Shown here one piece after another: positions 1-8,516 of a DNA stretch of 64,000 nucleotides. The DNA is from SIG636 sp045537905. Lineage in GTDB: Bacteria > Bacillota > Clostridia > Oscillospirales > CAG-382. The stretch lies in assembly GCA_045537905.1 (NCBI GenBank), contig JAZSQJ010000067.1, positions 10,964-74,963 on the forward strand, in the 5' to 3' direction. The position numbers and the translations under genes are program-made. A model generated the notes under the pieces. The model searched no databases, was not told where the DNA came from, and saw only the letters and a list, made by a program, of their open reading frames with translations. How positions within the stretch are numbered: position 1 is the first letter of the stretch; every line of letters begins with the position of its first letter.

Positions 1-79
1 GTAAACACTCTATACCGAGTTCTTTAAGCTCTGCTACGATATCGGTGGCAAGTATTTTAGATGCAATTACATATTTCAT
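1..79 (-). CDS. Partial unknown protein (N-terminal 26 residues only)
   Basis: The window cuts this gene off. Only the N-terminus is visible, beginning M-K-Y-V-I-A-S-K-I-L-A and continuing as an apparent amphipathic helix. Its ATG overlaps the radA stop codon in an ATGA arrangement, so it is almost certainly co-transcribed and translationally coupled with radA. Too little is present to name a family or function. Confidence 0.6.
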   Translation of the reverse strand, partial: MKYVIASKILATDIVAELKELGIECL

Positions 80-1458
80 AGTCCAATTAGTTTAAGCAGG
101 TCGTATACACTGCGGATAGGCACAATTTCTACGCCTTTTCCGCTGTAGGTGTTCTTTAGCTTTTTAGCAGAATGCATTGGCACGGCTATTGTTTTGAAGC
201 CAAGCCTAATAGCTTCGTTTATTCTGAGCTCCATACCTGCAACGGAGCGGCATTCTCCCGCAAGACCAATCTCGCCAAAAACAATGGTGTCCTCGGGTAT
301 CGGCTTGTCCTTCATCGAAGATATAAGCGCCAATGCCGCCGGCATATCGCTGGCAGTTTCATAAAGCTGTATACCTCCTGTAACGTTAAGGTACACTTCC
401 AGTGTTGAAAACTTAAGACCTAAGCGTTTTTCCAGCACTGCCAGAAGCAAGGCAGAACGGTTGTAGTCTATACCGGAGGTCATTCTTCTTGGAGACGGTG
501 TCGGAGACGGATTTACAAGAGCCTGTATCTCTGCAATTATAGGTCTGGTGCCTTCCATAACGCATACTGCGCAAGAGCCTGAAACTCCGTGGGGTCTTTG
601 AGAAAGAAGCATCTCTGAGGGATTGGGCACTTCCGTAAGTCCTCGTTCGCCCATTTCAAAAACGCCAATTTCGTTGGTGGAGCCAAATCTGTTTTTAGCC
701 GCTCTTATGATCCTGTATAAAAGCTGCTTGTTACCTTCAAAATATAAAACAGAGTCCACCATATGCTCAAGAACCTTAGGGCCTGCAATGGCACCGTCCT
801 TGTTGACGTGACCTACAATTATAACGGCAACGCCCAAAGTCTTTGCCAGGTTAATCATACACATTGCACTTTGCTTAACTTGGGTTACGGTACCGGGCAT
901 AGAGTTAAGATTATCGTCATACATAGTTTGTATAGAGTCGATAATAACAACCTTAGGTGACAGCACCTCAATCTCGGTATATATGGTATTTATATTGGTT
1001 TCGCACAGTATCGAAAGGTTATCAGAGCTTACACCAAGTCTCTCGGCACGGTGTTTAATCTGAGGAGCACTCTCCTCACCGGATACGTATAAGATACTGG
1101 CGTTGGCACCAACGGCGTCACATATCTGAAGCAGCAGGGTACTCTTCCCTATTCCGGGCTCACCCGAAAGCAAAACAACACTTCCCTCGACTATACCACC
1201 GCCCAGCACACGGTCATATTCGCCTATCCCTGTTGAAAACCTAAACCTGTCGGAATAACTGATGTCTTTAATTTTCATTGATTTGGAGACGATATTTTGC
1301 GTTGTGGAAGCAGAAGTCCTTTTCATAGGGCTTTTTTTCTTTTCCTCGGGCTCTATTAGCTTTTCAACCATGCTGTTCCACTCTCCGCACATAGGACAGC
1401 GTCCAACCCATTTGGAGGTAGTGTATTCACAGTTGCCGCACACAAATTGCGTTTTCAT
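76..1458 (-). CDS. radA: DNA repair protein RadA (Sms)
   Basis: A RecA-related ATPase that helps process recombination intermediates (branch migration during recombinational repair) in the cytoplasm. Its 460 residues match the family length. A four-cysteine zinc finger lies at Cys7, Cys10, Cys21 and Cys24. Walker A is GEPGIGKST at 99-107. The RadA-specific KNRFG motif follows in the middle, and the C-terminus is the Lon-protease-like domain with no intact Ser/Lys dyad that I can recognise. The ATG has an AGGAG site nine bases upstream, which overlaps the end of the upstream cwlD-like gene. The downstream gene starts inside its stop codon. Identification is secure from the combination of zinc finger, Walker A and KNRFG. 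Confidence 0.97.
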   Translation of the reverse strand: MKTQFVCGNCEYTTSKWVGRCPMCGEWNSMVEKLIEPEEKKKSPMKRTSASTTQNIVSKSMKIKDISYSDRFRFSTGIGEYDRVLGGGIVEGSVVLLSGEPGIGKSTLLLQICDAVGANASILYVSGEESAPQIKHRAERLGVSSDNLSILCETNINTIYTEIEVLSPKVVIIDSIQTMYDDNLNSMPGTVTQVKQSAMCMINLAKTLGVAVIIVGHVNKDGAIAGPKVLEHMVDSVLYFEGNKQLLYRIIRAAKNRFGSTNEIGVFEMGERGLTEVPNPSEMLLSQRPHGVSGSCAVCVMEGTRPIIAEIQALVNPSPTPSPRRMTSGIDYNRSALLLAVLEKRLGLKFSTLEVYLNVTGGIQLYETASDMPAALALISSMKDKPIPEDTIVFGEIGLAGECRSVAGMELRINEAIRLGFKTIAVPMHSAKKLKNTYSGKGVEIVPIRSVYDLLKLIGL

Positions 1459-1461
1459 TTT

Positions 1462-2184
1462 TTAACACTCCTGTAAAAACTTTATAATTCCTGTATAAAT
1501 AGCAAAAGCCAGTTTACTCTGATATTCCTCTGAAGACAGCAGTTTTGCTTCATCCGGGTTCGAAATAAAGCCGCACTCAATCAAAACTGCAGTCTTGGTA
1601 GCATTGCTTAGTATATAAATATTATCGTCATCCGGCTTAATTTGACGTTTGTTGTCCTTATCCAGCAGTCTTGCCGCCTCTTGAATACAGCCGGCAAGGC
1701 TTTCGCTATCCGCAGTATCATCGGCGTAAAAGGTTTGTAATCCGTGTACACCGGAGGATGTAAACTTGTTTATATGGATGCTTACCAAAAGGGCATTTTC
1801 AGTTTTTTCCAGCATTTCAAGTCTTGCCCTCAGGTCAGCGCTTTTATGTGCGCGTACGGTATCGCCGCTACCAAGCAAGGTGTCGTCGGTTCTTGTTAAA
1901 ACCAGGTCAACACCTGATAGACTTAAAAAGCTGCTTAGCTTTTTAGCTATGGCTAAATTAAGGTCCTTTTCTATAAGTCCGTTGGCAACTGCACCGGGGT
2001 CAATACCGCCGTGTCCCGCATCAATGATTAGGGTTTTCCTGCGTTGCAAATCAGCGTTCGTTTCCAGTAAAGCGTTTTTGTAGCCATAGGATTTTGAATA
2101 GGCAGAAAAACAAAAGAAAAAAACCGTAACAACAATAAGCAAGATGATAAGTATGCTTGTTATCGTAATGTTTCTGTATCTCAT
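1462..2184 (-). CDS. N-acetylmuramoyl-L-alanine amidase, CwlD-like
   Basis: A zinc amidase of the Amidase_3 family, which cleaves the bond between N-acetylmuramic acid and L-alanine in peptidoglycan. The protein has 240 residues. One N-terminal membrane segment (about 7-28) anchors or exports it. The catalytic domain starts at IIDAGHGGIDPG, with zinc-ligand candidates His58 and Glu72, a second His in S-I-H-I-N, and the catalytic-type Glu in LIECGF near the C-terminus. Length and architecture match CwlD, which in Bacillus and Clostridia acts in spore cortex maturation. A sporulation role here is only inference. It ends four bases before radA. A stable hairpin lies directly ahead of its start codon, and the ribosome binding site is weak. 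Confidence 0.9.
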   Translation of the reverse strand: MRYRNITITSILIILLIVVTVFFFCFSAYSKSYGYKNALLETNADLQRRKTLIIDAGHGGIDPGAVANGLIEKDLNLAIAKKLSSFLSLSGVDLVLTRTDDTLLGSGDTVRAHKSADLRARLEMLEKTENALLVSIHINKFTSSGVHGLQTFYADDTADSESLAGCIQEAARLLDKDNKRQIKPDDDNIYILSNATKTAVLIECGFISNPDEAKLLSSEEYQSKLAFAIYTGIIKFLQEC

Positions 2185-2193
2185 AAAAACACA

Positions 2194-2228
2194 CCGCCGT
2201 CATTTTTTATAAAAATATATGACGGCGG
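2194..2228 (-). terminator. Hairpin between the 2244-2831 gene and cwlD-like gene
   Basis: Ten-base perfect arms CCGCCGTCAT and ATGACGGCGG surround an A/T-only loop of 15 bases. Read on the minus strand, the stem is followed by TGTGTTTTTAT, which suits an intrinsic terminator for the long upstream operon. The 3' arm ends in GGCGG, right where the ribosome binding site of the next gene would lie, so it could also limit translation of that gene. Confidence 0.65.
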
Positions 2229-2243
2229 CCTATAAATAATACG

Positions 2244-2831
2244 CTATTTTGATTTTTTAATAGGCTGGTCGGTTGTAGGAGCCATACCGAAATACGTCTT
2301 AAGCTGAATATCTTTCGTACCAAGATAATAACCGAGACCGTAGCCAAGGATTGCGGGGATTAAATACAATACAAAGAAAAAGCCGTAGGTTTGAGGAAAA
2401 ATATCGGGCAAGCCGTAGGAGATACCCAGATACATACCGTTGCAAAGAAAAATGGTAAACGCCTTGAAAACAGCCGCTACGGAATCAACCGCTGTGTAGC
2501 CCATAAGAGAAATGGCTGTCAAAACCACGAAAGGTACAAGGAAAAGATACGTGGGGATATAGGCAAACAAAGCTACCTTTACACCGTGAAAGGGTCTGGG
2601 AGAAAGACGGTTGTTGGTAATTTTGTTTCTGTCACGGGCACCCTCGTCCCAAGCGTTATCATAAAGTAAGGAAACAAAGAAGCACGCCGCTATAACAGTG
2701 GTAACGTACATGGCAATATCACCGAAAGCAGACATAGCAATGATTGTCATAAAGCCAAACAACGACATTGCCAGCTGATTAAGTAAAAATTTGTGTATTA
2801 GCTTCATATTGCCAAGGTAAAAGTTTTTCAT
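2244..2831 (-). CDS. Unknown integral membrane protein (195 aa)
   Basis: I do not recognise this family. The sequence has about five hydrophobic segments: about 13-33, 35-53, 85-110, 115-140 and 150-172. A short polar tail follows, ending in several lysines. No catalytic motif stands out. An in-frame ATG lies 15 bases upstream at 2846, but the chosen ATG has a GAGGA site eight bases before it while the upstream one has none. It starts two bases before the end of the zincin gene, so the two are probably coupled. It is the last gene of the long operon before the 2194-2228 hairpin. Confidence 0.75.
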   Translation of the reverse strand: MKNFYLGNMKLIHKFLLNQLAMSLFGFMTIIAMSAFGDIAMYVTTVIAACFFVSLLYDNAWDEGARDRNKITNNRLSPRPFHGVKVALFAYIPTYLFLVPFVVLTAISLMGYTAVDSVAAVFKAFTIFLCNGMYLGISYGLPDIFPQTYGFFFVLYLIPAILGYGLGYYLGTKDIQLKTYFGMAPTTDQPIKKSK

Positions 2832-2832
2832 A

Positions 2833-3240
2833 TCAATTGTCCTCATTAAAAAGTTTAATATCCTTAGTCGGCATATAAACGCCTGTATTGCTATAGATTT
2901 CTTGCTGAATTTTGTCCTTCAGCTCCAAATCGTGCACACCTGCCAAAGACTGGTTGTGGTGGGTAAGCTCGTGTATCAGCACCTCTTTAAGCCGCCTATG
3001 CCATACTTCGGCACCTGCGTGCCTGTACACGCGGAGAAAAGAGCCGTAATAAATGAATATGTATCTGCCCATTTGCCTGTTCTTAAAATACTGTCCAAGG
3101 ACGTACATTCCCTTTGTTTTATCGCTTAGCTTACACTCCGGCACAAGGGATACACCGCCGTTAAGGTAGCGTAACAGCTCCTCGGGTAGCTCGCTAAGCA
3201 CGTCGTCAAGATATAGAGCGGCATCATCAAAGGAAAGCAT
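2833..3240 (-). CDS. Zincin-like metallopeptidase (PF06262-type)
   Basis: A small cytoplasmic protein of 135 residues resembling the MMP-like zincin family. The putative zinc site is L-I-H-E-L-T-H-H at about 88-95. It fits HExxH, with an extra His directly after. The N-terminal pattern LxELPEELLxxLNGGVxL also matches the family. Substrate and role are unknown for the family. It sits three bases after exonuclease III and just ahead of the membrane protein, inside the long operon. Assignment rests on the HExxH motif, the size and the N-terminal pattern. Activity is untested. Confidence 0.75.
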   Translation of the reverse strand: MLSFDDAALYLDDVLSELPEELLRYLNGGVSLVPECKLSDKTKGMYVLGQYFKNRQMGRYIFIYYGSFLRVYRHAGAEVWHRRLKEVLIHELTHHNQSLAGVHDLELKDKIQQEIYSNTGVYMPTKDIKLFNEDN

Positions 3241-3242
3241 AA

Positions 3243-3998
3243 TTAAAGCTCCATTACCAGACCAACAGGACAGTGGTCGCTGCCCATCACATCGGGATAA
3301 ATGAGACTGTCCTTGATTTTGTCCTTTACACTATCGGAAACAACAAAGTAATCAATACGCCAACCAACGTTTTTAGCTCTTGCCATAGCACGGTAAGACC
3401 ACCAGGTATAGGCGTCCTTCATATCGGGATACAGATAACGGTAGCTGTCAACAAAGCCTGACTCAAGAAGGGCGGAAAAACAACTGCGTTCTTCGTAAGA
3501 AAAGCCCGGGTTGCCGACGTTAGGCTTGGGGTTTTTAAGGTCTATCTCGTTATGAGCAACATTCAAGTCGCCACAAAGTATTACAGGCTTACTACGGGAG
3601 AGATTGGATAAATACATCCTCATATCCTCCTCGTACTCCATACGGTAATCAATGCGTTTAAGCTCAGGCTGGGCGTTGGGTGAGTAGCTTGTTGCAATAT
3701 AAAACTCCTCAAACTCAAGAACTATAAGCCTGCCCTCGTCGTTGTATTTACCGTTTATACCGTATGCAACACTCAAAGGCTTTTCTTTAGAAGCGATAAG
3801 AGTGCCGGAGTAGCCTTTTTTATCGGCAGAGTTCCAATAGGTATAATACCCGTCAAAGCTGAAATCAGCCTGATTTTCTTGCATTTTGGTTTCCTGCACG
3901 CAAAAAACATCAGCGTCTGCTTCCTTAAAAAAGTCAAAAAAGCCTTTGCCGGCGCAAGCTCTAAGCCCGTTAACGTTCCAAGAAATAAACTTTTTCAT
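3243..3998 (-). CDS. xth: Exodeoxyribonuclease III / AP endonuclease
   Basis: A Mg2+-dependent AP endonuclease and 3'-5' exonuclease of the exonuclease III/APE1 family, acting in base excision repair. The 251 residues match the family. Visible motifs are the start KKFISWNVNGLRA, the metal-binding Glu in QETKMQ, the DLNVAH motif, and the C-terminal GSDHCPV motif holding the catalytic Asp-His pair. Its ATG overlaps the stop codon of the serine hydrolase gene (TAATG), so it is read as part of the same operon. It probably has no functional link to the surface-modification genes upstream. Confidence 0.96.
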   Translation of the reverse strand: MKKFISWNVNGLRACAGKGFFDFFKEADADVFCVQETKMQENQADFSFDGYYTYWNSADKKGYSGTLIASKEKPLSVAYGINGKYNDEGRLIVLEFEEFYIATSYSPNAQPELKRIDYRMEYEEDMRMYLSNLSRSKPVILCGDLNVAHNEIDLKNPKPNVGNPGFSYEERSCFSALLESGFVDSYRYLYPDMKDAYTWWSYRAMARAKNVGWRIDYFVVSDSVKDKIKDSLIYPDVMGSDHCPVGLVMEL

Positions 3999-5218
3999 TA
4001 CTGCTCGTCCAGGCTGGAGTCTACAGAGGCCTCAGCGTTTTCTCCATCCAAATATGCGTTATATTCAACCATAAGCTCGGCAAGCAAGCGTGTAACGGCG
4101 TTAAACTGATATTGGCTACGCTCATCCTCGATGCCGCTACGCCCCATAAGGCCTACCAAAACATACTGATGTCCGTCGGCAAACACTACACCTGCATCAT
4201 TAAATGCCTTACCGCTCCAACCGGATTTATGAGCCGCCTCGTACTGAGGAATAGCACGCCAAATATAGTTATACATTGCGTGCATAAATCTGTCAAACAG
4301 CTCCGCACCGCTTTCGGAGGACAGGCTGTAATGGTAAATCTCACGCCATACAGCCGCCATTTCAAAGGCGGTTATATAACCCCAATTGCTACCCACGGGG
4401 ATAACTCTGTCGGAGCCTAAGGAGGTCATCATCTGCTCAAAATTTTCAACACCCACAAGCTCCTTTATCATCAGATAGGCCTGGTTATCGCTTATTCTGA
4501 TCATATAATCCATAAGAGTTTTTACGTCAAAGCCTGTGCCGTAGGGAGAGTTTTGAACCCAGCCCGTACTGTTTGCCTGAAAATGCCAAGGCTGATAGGT
4601 TTTTATAGTGTCCCAACCGATTATACCGTCGTCGATACACTTATATGCATAAAGCGCCATAGGCCCTTTTATAGAGCTTGCGGTGGCAATTTTCGTGTCC
4701 TTAGAGTAGAAAAACGCCATATTCGTTTCAAGCTCTATCAAAGCAACAGACTGGGGGTTGGCAAAGGAAGCAAACTGCTTTTCCAGCTTCTTTGCTAACT
4801 CCTCACTTATACGGAAATCGGTATTATAAAGCTCCATTTTACCGTTTTCCCACACCTTGTTCATTTCAAGAGGTGCGCTTATGGGAGTGAACCTGTTTTC
4901 CGCAGGCACATCCTCGGAAGAGTCCTCGCTAATATCCTCAGAGCTGAAATCCTCGCTCGTGTCCTCAGAACCGTCATTACTTTCGGTCCTGCTTTCCTCG
5001 GACGAATCCTCCGAAGAGAAGGCAGAATTTTCCCCAGAGCTATCCTCTGTAGAAGCGTCTGCTGAGGATTGTGCATCATTGCTTACTCCATGAGAGCTGT
5101 TCTCTGCGGAGCCGTCAACAGACTGGTCGGGCTCGGTATAAGCGGAATCGCAAGCGAACATACATATACACATTAAAACACAAAGTATAATGCACAGAAA
5201 GCTTTTGAATAATTTCAT
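3998..5218 (-). CDS. Class A beta-lactamase-fold serine hydrolase, lipoprotein
   Basis: A lipoprotein of 406 residues. The signal peptide ends at lipobox F-A-C (Cys23). A low-complexity Ser/Glu/Asp linker (about 24-108) leads to a penicillin-binding/beta-lactamase-type domain. Motifs are S-x-x-K at Ser181/Lys184, S-D-N at 243-245 and K-S-G at 331-333. These are the three signature elements of class A enzymes, so the protein is likely a surface serine hydrolase. The usual class A Glu166 element is not obvious to me, so true beta-lactamase activity is doubtful. It may instead act on a peptide or ester bond in the cell wall. It follows the acyl carrier protein gene by six bases in the surface-modification operon. 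Confidence 0.88.
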   Translation of the reverse strand: MKLFKSFLCIILCVLMCICMFACDSAYTEPDQSVDGSAENSSHGVSNDAQSSADASTEDSSGENSAFSSEDSSEESRTESNDGSEDTSEDFSSEDISEDSSEDVPAENRFTPISAPLEMNKVWENGKMELYNTDFRISEELAKKLEKQFASFANPQSVALIELETNMAFFYSKDTKIATASSIKGPMALYAYKCIDDGIIGWDTIKTYQPWHFQANSTGWVQNSPYGTGFDVKTLMDYMIRISDNQAYLMIKELVGVENFEQMMTSLGSDRVIPVGSNWGYITAFEMAAVWREIYHYSLSSESGAELFDRFMHAMYNYIWRAIPQYEAAHKSGWSGKAFNDAGVVFADGHQYVLVGLMGRSGIEDERSQYQFNAVTRLLAELMVEYNAYLDGENAEASVDSSLDEQ

Positions 5219-5224
5219 AGTAAC

Positions 5225-5461
5225 TTATGCCCTTTCAGATATAATTGCAACCATTTCTCCAACGTTTTTCATTGTAGAAACTTCCTTCATTGCAAATTTT
5301 ATACCAAACTCACCCTCTACAGCGGAAATAAGAGTAATGTGGGAAAGGCTGTCCCAATCCTCAACGTCCTCGGCGGTGGTTTCTGCGGTAAGTTCAATCT
5401 TTTCGTCAAAAACCTCTTCAAATATCTCTTCAAGCTTTGCGTATATTTCCTTATTAGTCAT
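5225..5461 (-). CDS. Acyl carrier protein, stand-alone
   Basis: A 78-residue four-helix carrier protein. Ser38 in W-D-S-L-S is the expected 4'-phosphopantetheine attachment site. The rest of the chain fits the phosphopantetheine-binding family, including an acidic recognition helix after the Ser. It lies 12 bases after the FkbH-type gene, which is the typical partner of such a carrier, and shares an operon with an MBOAT acyltransferase. I infer that it is dedicated to carrying the unit loaded by the FkbH enzyme rather than to fatty acid synthesis, as no fab genes are nearby. The ribosome binding site AAGGAGAG is strong. Confidence 0.93.
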   Translation of the reverse strand: MTNKEIYAKLEEIFEEVFDEKIELTAETTAEDVEDWDSLSHITLISAVEGEFGIKFAMKEVSTMKNVGEMVAIISERA

Positions 5462-5473
5462 CGTAATCTCTCC

Positions 5474-7249
5474 TTAATTAACTTTTATATACCTGTTTTT
5501 GTCAGTATATTTATCAATTTCAAGACGCCAGACAGTGTTACCCTTTTCATCGGCAGAAAGCAGCTCAAAACCAAAGGCTTTATATAGCTCTCTTACCATA
5601 TTGTTTTTAGCGGTAGGATAATAATAGCCTATAATCTCGCTAACTCCCTGTTCTTTGCAACGCTTTACCAGGGTGTCAAGCATTGCAAATTCCATATCCC
5701 TTTTAAGCACACGGCAGGACATAATCCAAAGCTCCATATGCAGTGCTTTTTCCACCTTTTTGCCTATAACAACAGAAACTACGCCGTTGTCGCCAAAGCG
5801 GTCGGTCAGCTTACCGTACAGGTCGATGTATCCATCGTTCGATGCAACGTCTGCAATTTCATCAGCAGTATAACGCTTGGTTGTAACGTTAAACTGGTTG
5901 CTTTTATTTGTAAGCTGGGCAATACGCTGTATATACACCGGCGCAAAAGAGTCTATCTCTGCTTGCATATCAAGACTTTCAAGATACTTACCGTAATCGG
6001 CAAAGCTAAGCTGCTCCTGCTCACGCAGGGCATTTGCCTTATACATTTCGTTTCTCTTAAGGTCATCCTCGGAAAGAGTAGTAACCTCAAAGTAGCCTGC
6101 CCTGTCAATAACCTTAATATAGCTTTCAACGGTACCAATCTCGGGCACAGCACAAGGCAGTGACTGTCTGACAATGGCACGCTCTGCCGGGTTATCGTCC
6201 ACAAAAACAATCGCATCAGAGCCAATATTTATTTGCTTAGCTATTGCGGCAATGTTAAGATTTTTAGGCTCCCAGTTTGCTTTTATCACCAAAAAATCAT
6301 CGGGAGACAGTACGCTGTCGGGGTGTTTCAGTCCCGCAATGGCATTCTCGTGGTCGTTCTTGGAGGATACGCTAAGCATTACGCCTATATCCTTATGCTT
6401 TTTGATATAAGACTGAAACTCTGTAAAGGCTTGCGCCGTAGGAGTTTCGGTGCCAAGCTCAAGCCCCTCAACGCCGTCGTCACCTACAATACCGCCCCAA
6501 AGAGTGTTATCCATATCCAAAGCAAAAGCCTTTTTGTTTTTACCGAATAAGGACTTTATAATGTTACTGAGGTTATAGGAAAACTCGGGTATGGCATCAA
6601 TCGCCATAATATATTTGTACATATACCAACAGGAAGGGTCTGACCATTTATCAAGACCGTAGCAGGCGGAGATATAATTTATATCCTGTACGTAAAAGGA
6701 CTGATGTGTTATGGCGTACTCTGAAACAAACATATTCATACGCTGTATAAAATACGCCTTTCCGTGTATATCAGCCACGTCCTTGTTACCAAGCAAGCGG
6801 TAAGATGGCATCTCAAAGTTGTTCTGGATAATCGGACAATGATATGCAGCCTCAAGCCTTTGCCACATTTGGGAAAAATGCGCCTTTGCATGCTCAAAAA
6901 GCTCCTCACAGCGTTCATTGCTGTCAGCTACGGAGGGTAAAAACCTCTCAAGATTACGGGTAGAGGTATGGATGTATATAAGGTCAGGTGAGAACTCCCT
7001 AAGAGCTTCGTTTTCAAACATCGCATCCTGCCAATACTGAGCATATTCTGATTGATAAAAGCAGGGGGCTATACCGTTGTCGAGCAAAAACAGCTCACAA
7101 ATATCAACGATATCATTGGTTGTAGAGCCACCCAGTACGGCAATCTTCTTTGATATACGGCTGCTACCGTCAGCAAGCAACGCCTTTTTTAGCTTTCTTT
7201 TGCCTCTTAGTATTTCAGCAGAATTAAACGGATATGAAATCAAAGCCAT
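5474..7249 (-). CDS. FkbH-like HAD-family glyceryl-ACP loading enzyme
   Basis: A 591-residue protein of the HAD-IIIC/FkbH family. The N-terminal part (about 1-230) has an SGNH-like start, VLGGSTTND at 38-46. The HAD core begins with D-M-D-N-T-L-W-G-G at 245-253, carrying the two catalytic Asp residues. The last 150 residues look like the GNAT-fold domain common in this family. Characterised FkbH enzymes take 1,3-bisphosphoglycerate, remove a phosphate and load a glyceryl unit onto an acyl carrier protein. The carrier gene directly downstream fits this. In this operon, with MBOAT and DHHW proteins, the unit is more likely passed to a surface polymer than to a polyketide. That last step is inference. 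Confidence 0.88.
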   Translation of the reverse strand: MALISYPFNSAEILRGKRKLKKALLADGSSRISKKIAVLGGSTTNDIVDICELFLLDNGIAPCFYQSEYAQYWQDAMFENEALREFSPDLIYIHTSTRNLERFLPSVADSNERCEELFEHAKAHFSQMWQRLEAAYHCPIIQNNFEMPSYRLLGNKDVADIHGKAYFIQRMNMFVSEYAITHQSFYVQDINYISACYGLDKWSDPSCWYMYKYIMAIDAIPEFSYNLSNIIKSLFGKNKKAFALDMDNTLWGGIVGDDGVEGLELGTETPTAQAFTEFQSYIKKHKDIGVMLSVSSKNDHENAIAGLKHPDSVLSPDDFLVIKANWEPKNLNIAAIAKQINIGSDAIVFVDDNPAERAIVRQSLPCAVPEIGTVESYIKVIDRAGYFEVTTLSEDDLKRNEMYKANALREQEQLSFADYGKYLESLDMQAEIDSFAPVYIQRIAQLTNKSNQFNVTTKRYTADEIADVASNDGYIDLYGKLTDRFGDNGVVSVVIGKKVEKALHMELWIMSCRVLKRDMEFAMLDTLVKRCKEQGVSEIIGYYYPTAKNNMVRELYKAFGFELLSADEKGNTVWRLEIDKYTDKNRYIKVN

Positions 7250-7271
7250 AATTTACCTCATCAAAAACAGT

Positions 7272-8516
7272 TTAGGGTGCGGTGCGTAAAGTCTCCAGGT
7301 ATTTGTGTACAGGACCTGTAGCCGTAAAGGCTGAAACAGCAATAGCTACGTCGGTAGCACCAACGTCCTTACAGAATTTTACGCCGTTTTTTCCATAATA
7401 TCTTATATCGAGAATATACACCTCGTCAAAGGAACCAAGGGTGAAAGGTGCAAACGCATTACCATAGCTGTCCTTTAATACCACAAGCTTTCTGCCCGTG
7501 TTATTTTTAGTTACAACCTTAACAGCGTAGGTGTCTCCGCATATAAAAGCGCCCGCATAGCTTTTTGTATCAAACACTATGCTGTTTTTTGTCATATTGG
7601 GCTTAGACAAATCGTAATTACCGCGTGTATAGTAGTAGGCGGTATACTCAGTCTGAGGCATATAAATATAAAAATCCTCTGGATTTTGTCTTATAACTTC
7701 AGCCTTTGAAAAGGTATAAGCAGAGCCTATAAAGTTAGGCTTTACAATCTCCTTATAGCTTTCAATAGGCGGAAAGCTTACACCGGCAACCTTTGCAAAC
7801 TCCTCTGCGGCATAGAAGGCAGCCAAAGCACCCCAGTGAAATTCCGTTCTGGGGTAGATGGGCTCATCCACGTGCTTCCATAAAGCGTTATAGGTATCAA
7901 CAAACTTTACGTCAGAGTTAAGCTTTGCCTTCATATCGTTAAAGTTGACTTTACCACGCTCTATAAGATTGGAATAGCTTTCAGGTGCGTAATAACAACT
8001 GGCGTGGGGGGCAACTACGGTATAGAGATTAATACCCTCACCTAGATCTTTTTTGAAATTGTTTACAATATTGCAGAAGCTGGCTCTGTTGCTATCGCCG
8101 CCAAAGTATTGCTCCATACCTCTGGTACCGTTTATGAGTATACCGTTGGAGATAAACACCCTATCGTTAGGCACAGCAACACCGGGAGTGGTGGTAGTAC
8201 TACCGCCGTTACCGGTAGAAGGCGCTTGAGAGGAAGAATTATCTTGGGATTCTGCCCTGCTCTCCTCTACGCTTTGTTCTTCACTTGTTTCCTCTGTAGT
8301 CTCCTCGCTTGTTTCTTCTGTGGAGGCTGCCGATTCCTCAGAGCTGTCACCTGCTTCAACAGAAGCGTCAACGGTAGAATCAGTAGTAGAATCAGCAGAG
8401 CTGCTTTGTTCACTGCTTGTATCGGCGGCGGAGCCGTTATCAGGTGTTTTGATTTCCGCACAAGAGGAGATTAAAAGTGTAAAAACCAATAAAGCTGAAA
8501 TTAAAAACCGTTTCAT
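7272..8516 (-). CDS. DHHW/SGNH-type surface lipoprotein (copy 2)
   Basis: A 414-residue lipoprotein with lipobox S-S-C (Cys19), a Ser/Thr/Glu-rich linker (about 20-115) and an AlgX/DltD-like SGNH domain. The putative catalytic residues are T-E-F-H-W at 224-228 (in place of the family's T-D-x-H-W) and Ser350 in L-K-D-S-Y-G-N. Such proteins help O-acylate extracellular polysaccharides together with MBOAT proteins. It lacks the N-terminal ENR-type module of typical DHHW proteins, which in this locus is a separate gene (9750-10106). Its start overlaps the stop of the first DHHW gene, and the two are paralogues. The Asp-to-Glu change in the dyad may alter activity. Confidence 0.85.
   Translation of the reverse strand: MKRFLISALLVFTLLISSCAEIKTPDNGSAADTSSEQSSSADSTTDSTVDASVEAGDSSEESAASTEETSEETTEETSEEQSVEESRAESQDNSSSQAPSTGNGGSTTTTPGVAVPNDRVFISNGILINGTRGMEQYFGGDSNRASFCNIVNNFKKDLGEGINLYTVVAPHASCYYAPESYSNLIERGKVNFNDMKAKLNSDVKFVDTYNALWKHVDEPIYPRTEFHWGALAAFYAAEEFAKVAGVSFPPIESYKEIVKPNFIGSAYTFSKAEVIRQNPEDFYIYMPQTEYTAYYYTRGNYDLSKPNMTKNSIVFDTKSYAGAFICGDTYAVKVVTKNNTGRKLVVLKDSYGNAFAPFTLGSFDEVYILDIRYYGKNGVKFCKDVGATDVAIAVSAFTATGPVHKYLETLRTAP

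Noticed and set aside
4890..5110. Tandem DNA repeat in the serine hydrolase gene
   Set aside because: The repetitive look comes from Ser/Glu/Asp codons of the linker; there is no constant repeat unit.
3998..5218. Acquired beta-lactamase resistance gene
   Set aside because: The three active-site motifs are present, but the protein is a linker-bearing lipoprotein inside a surface-modification operon and an obvious Glu166 element is missing. A resistance role is not supported.
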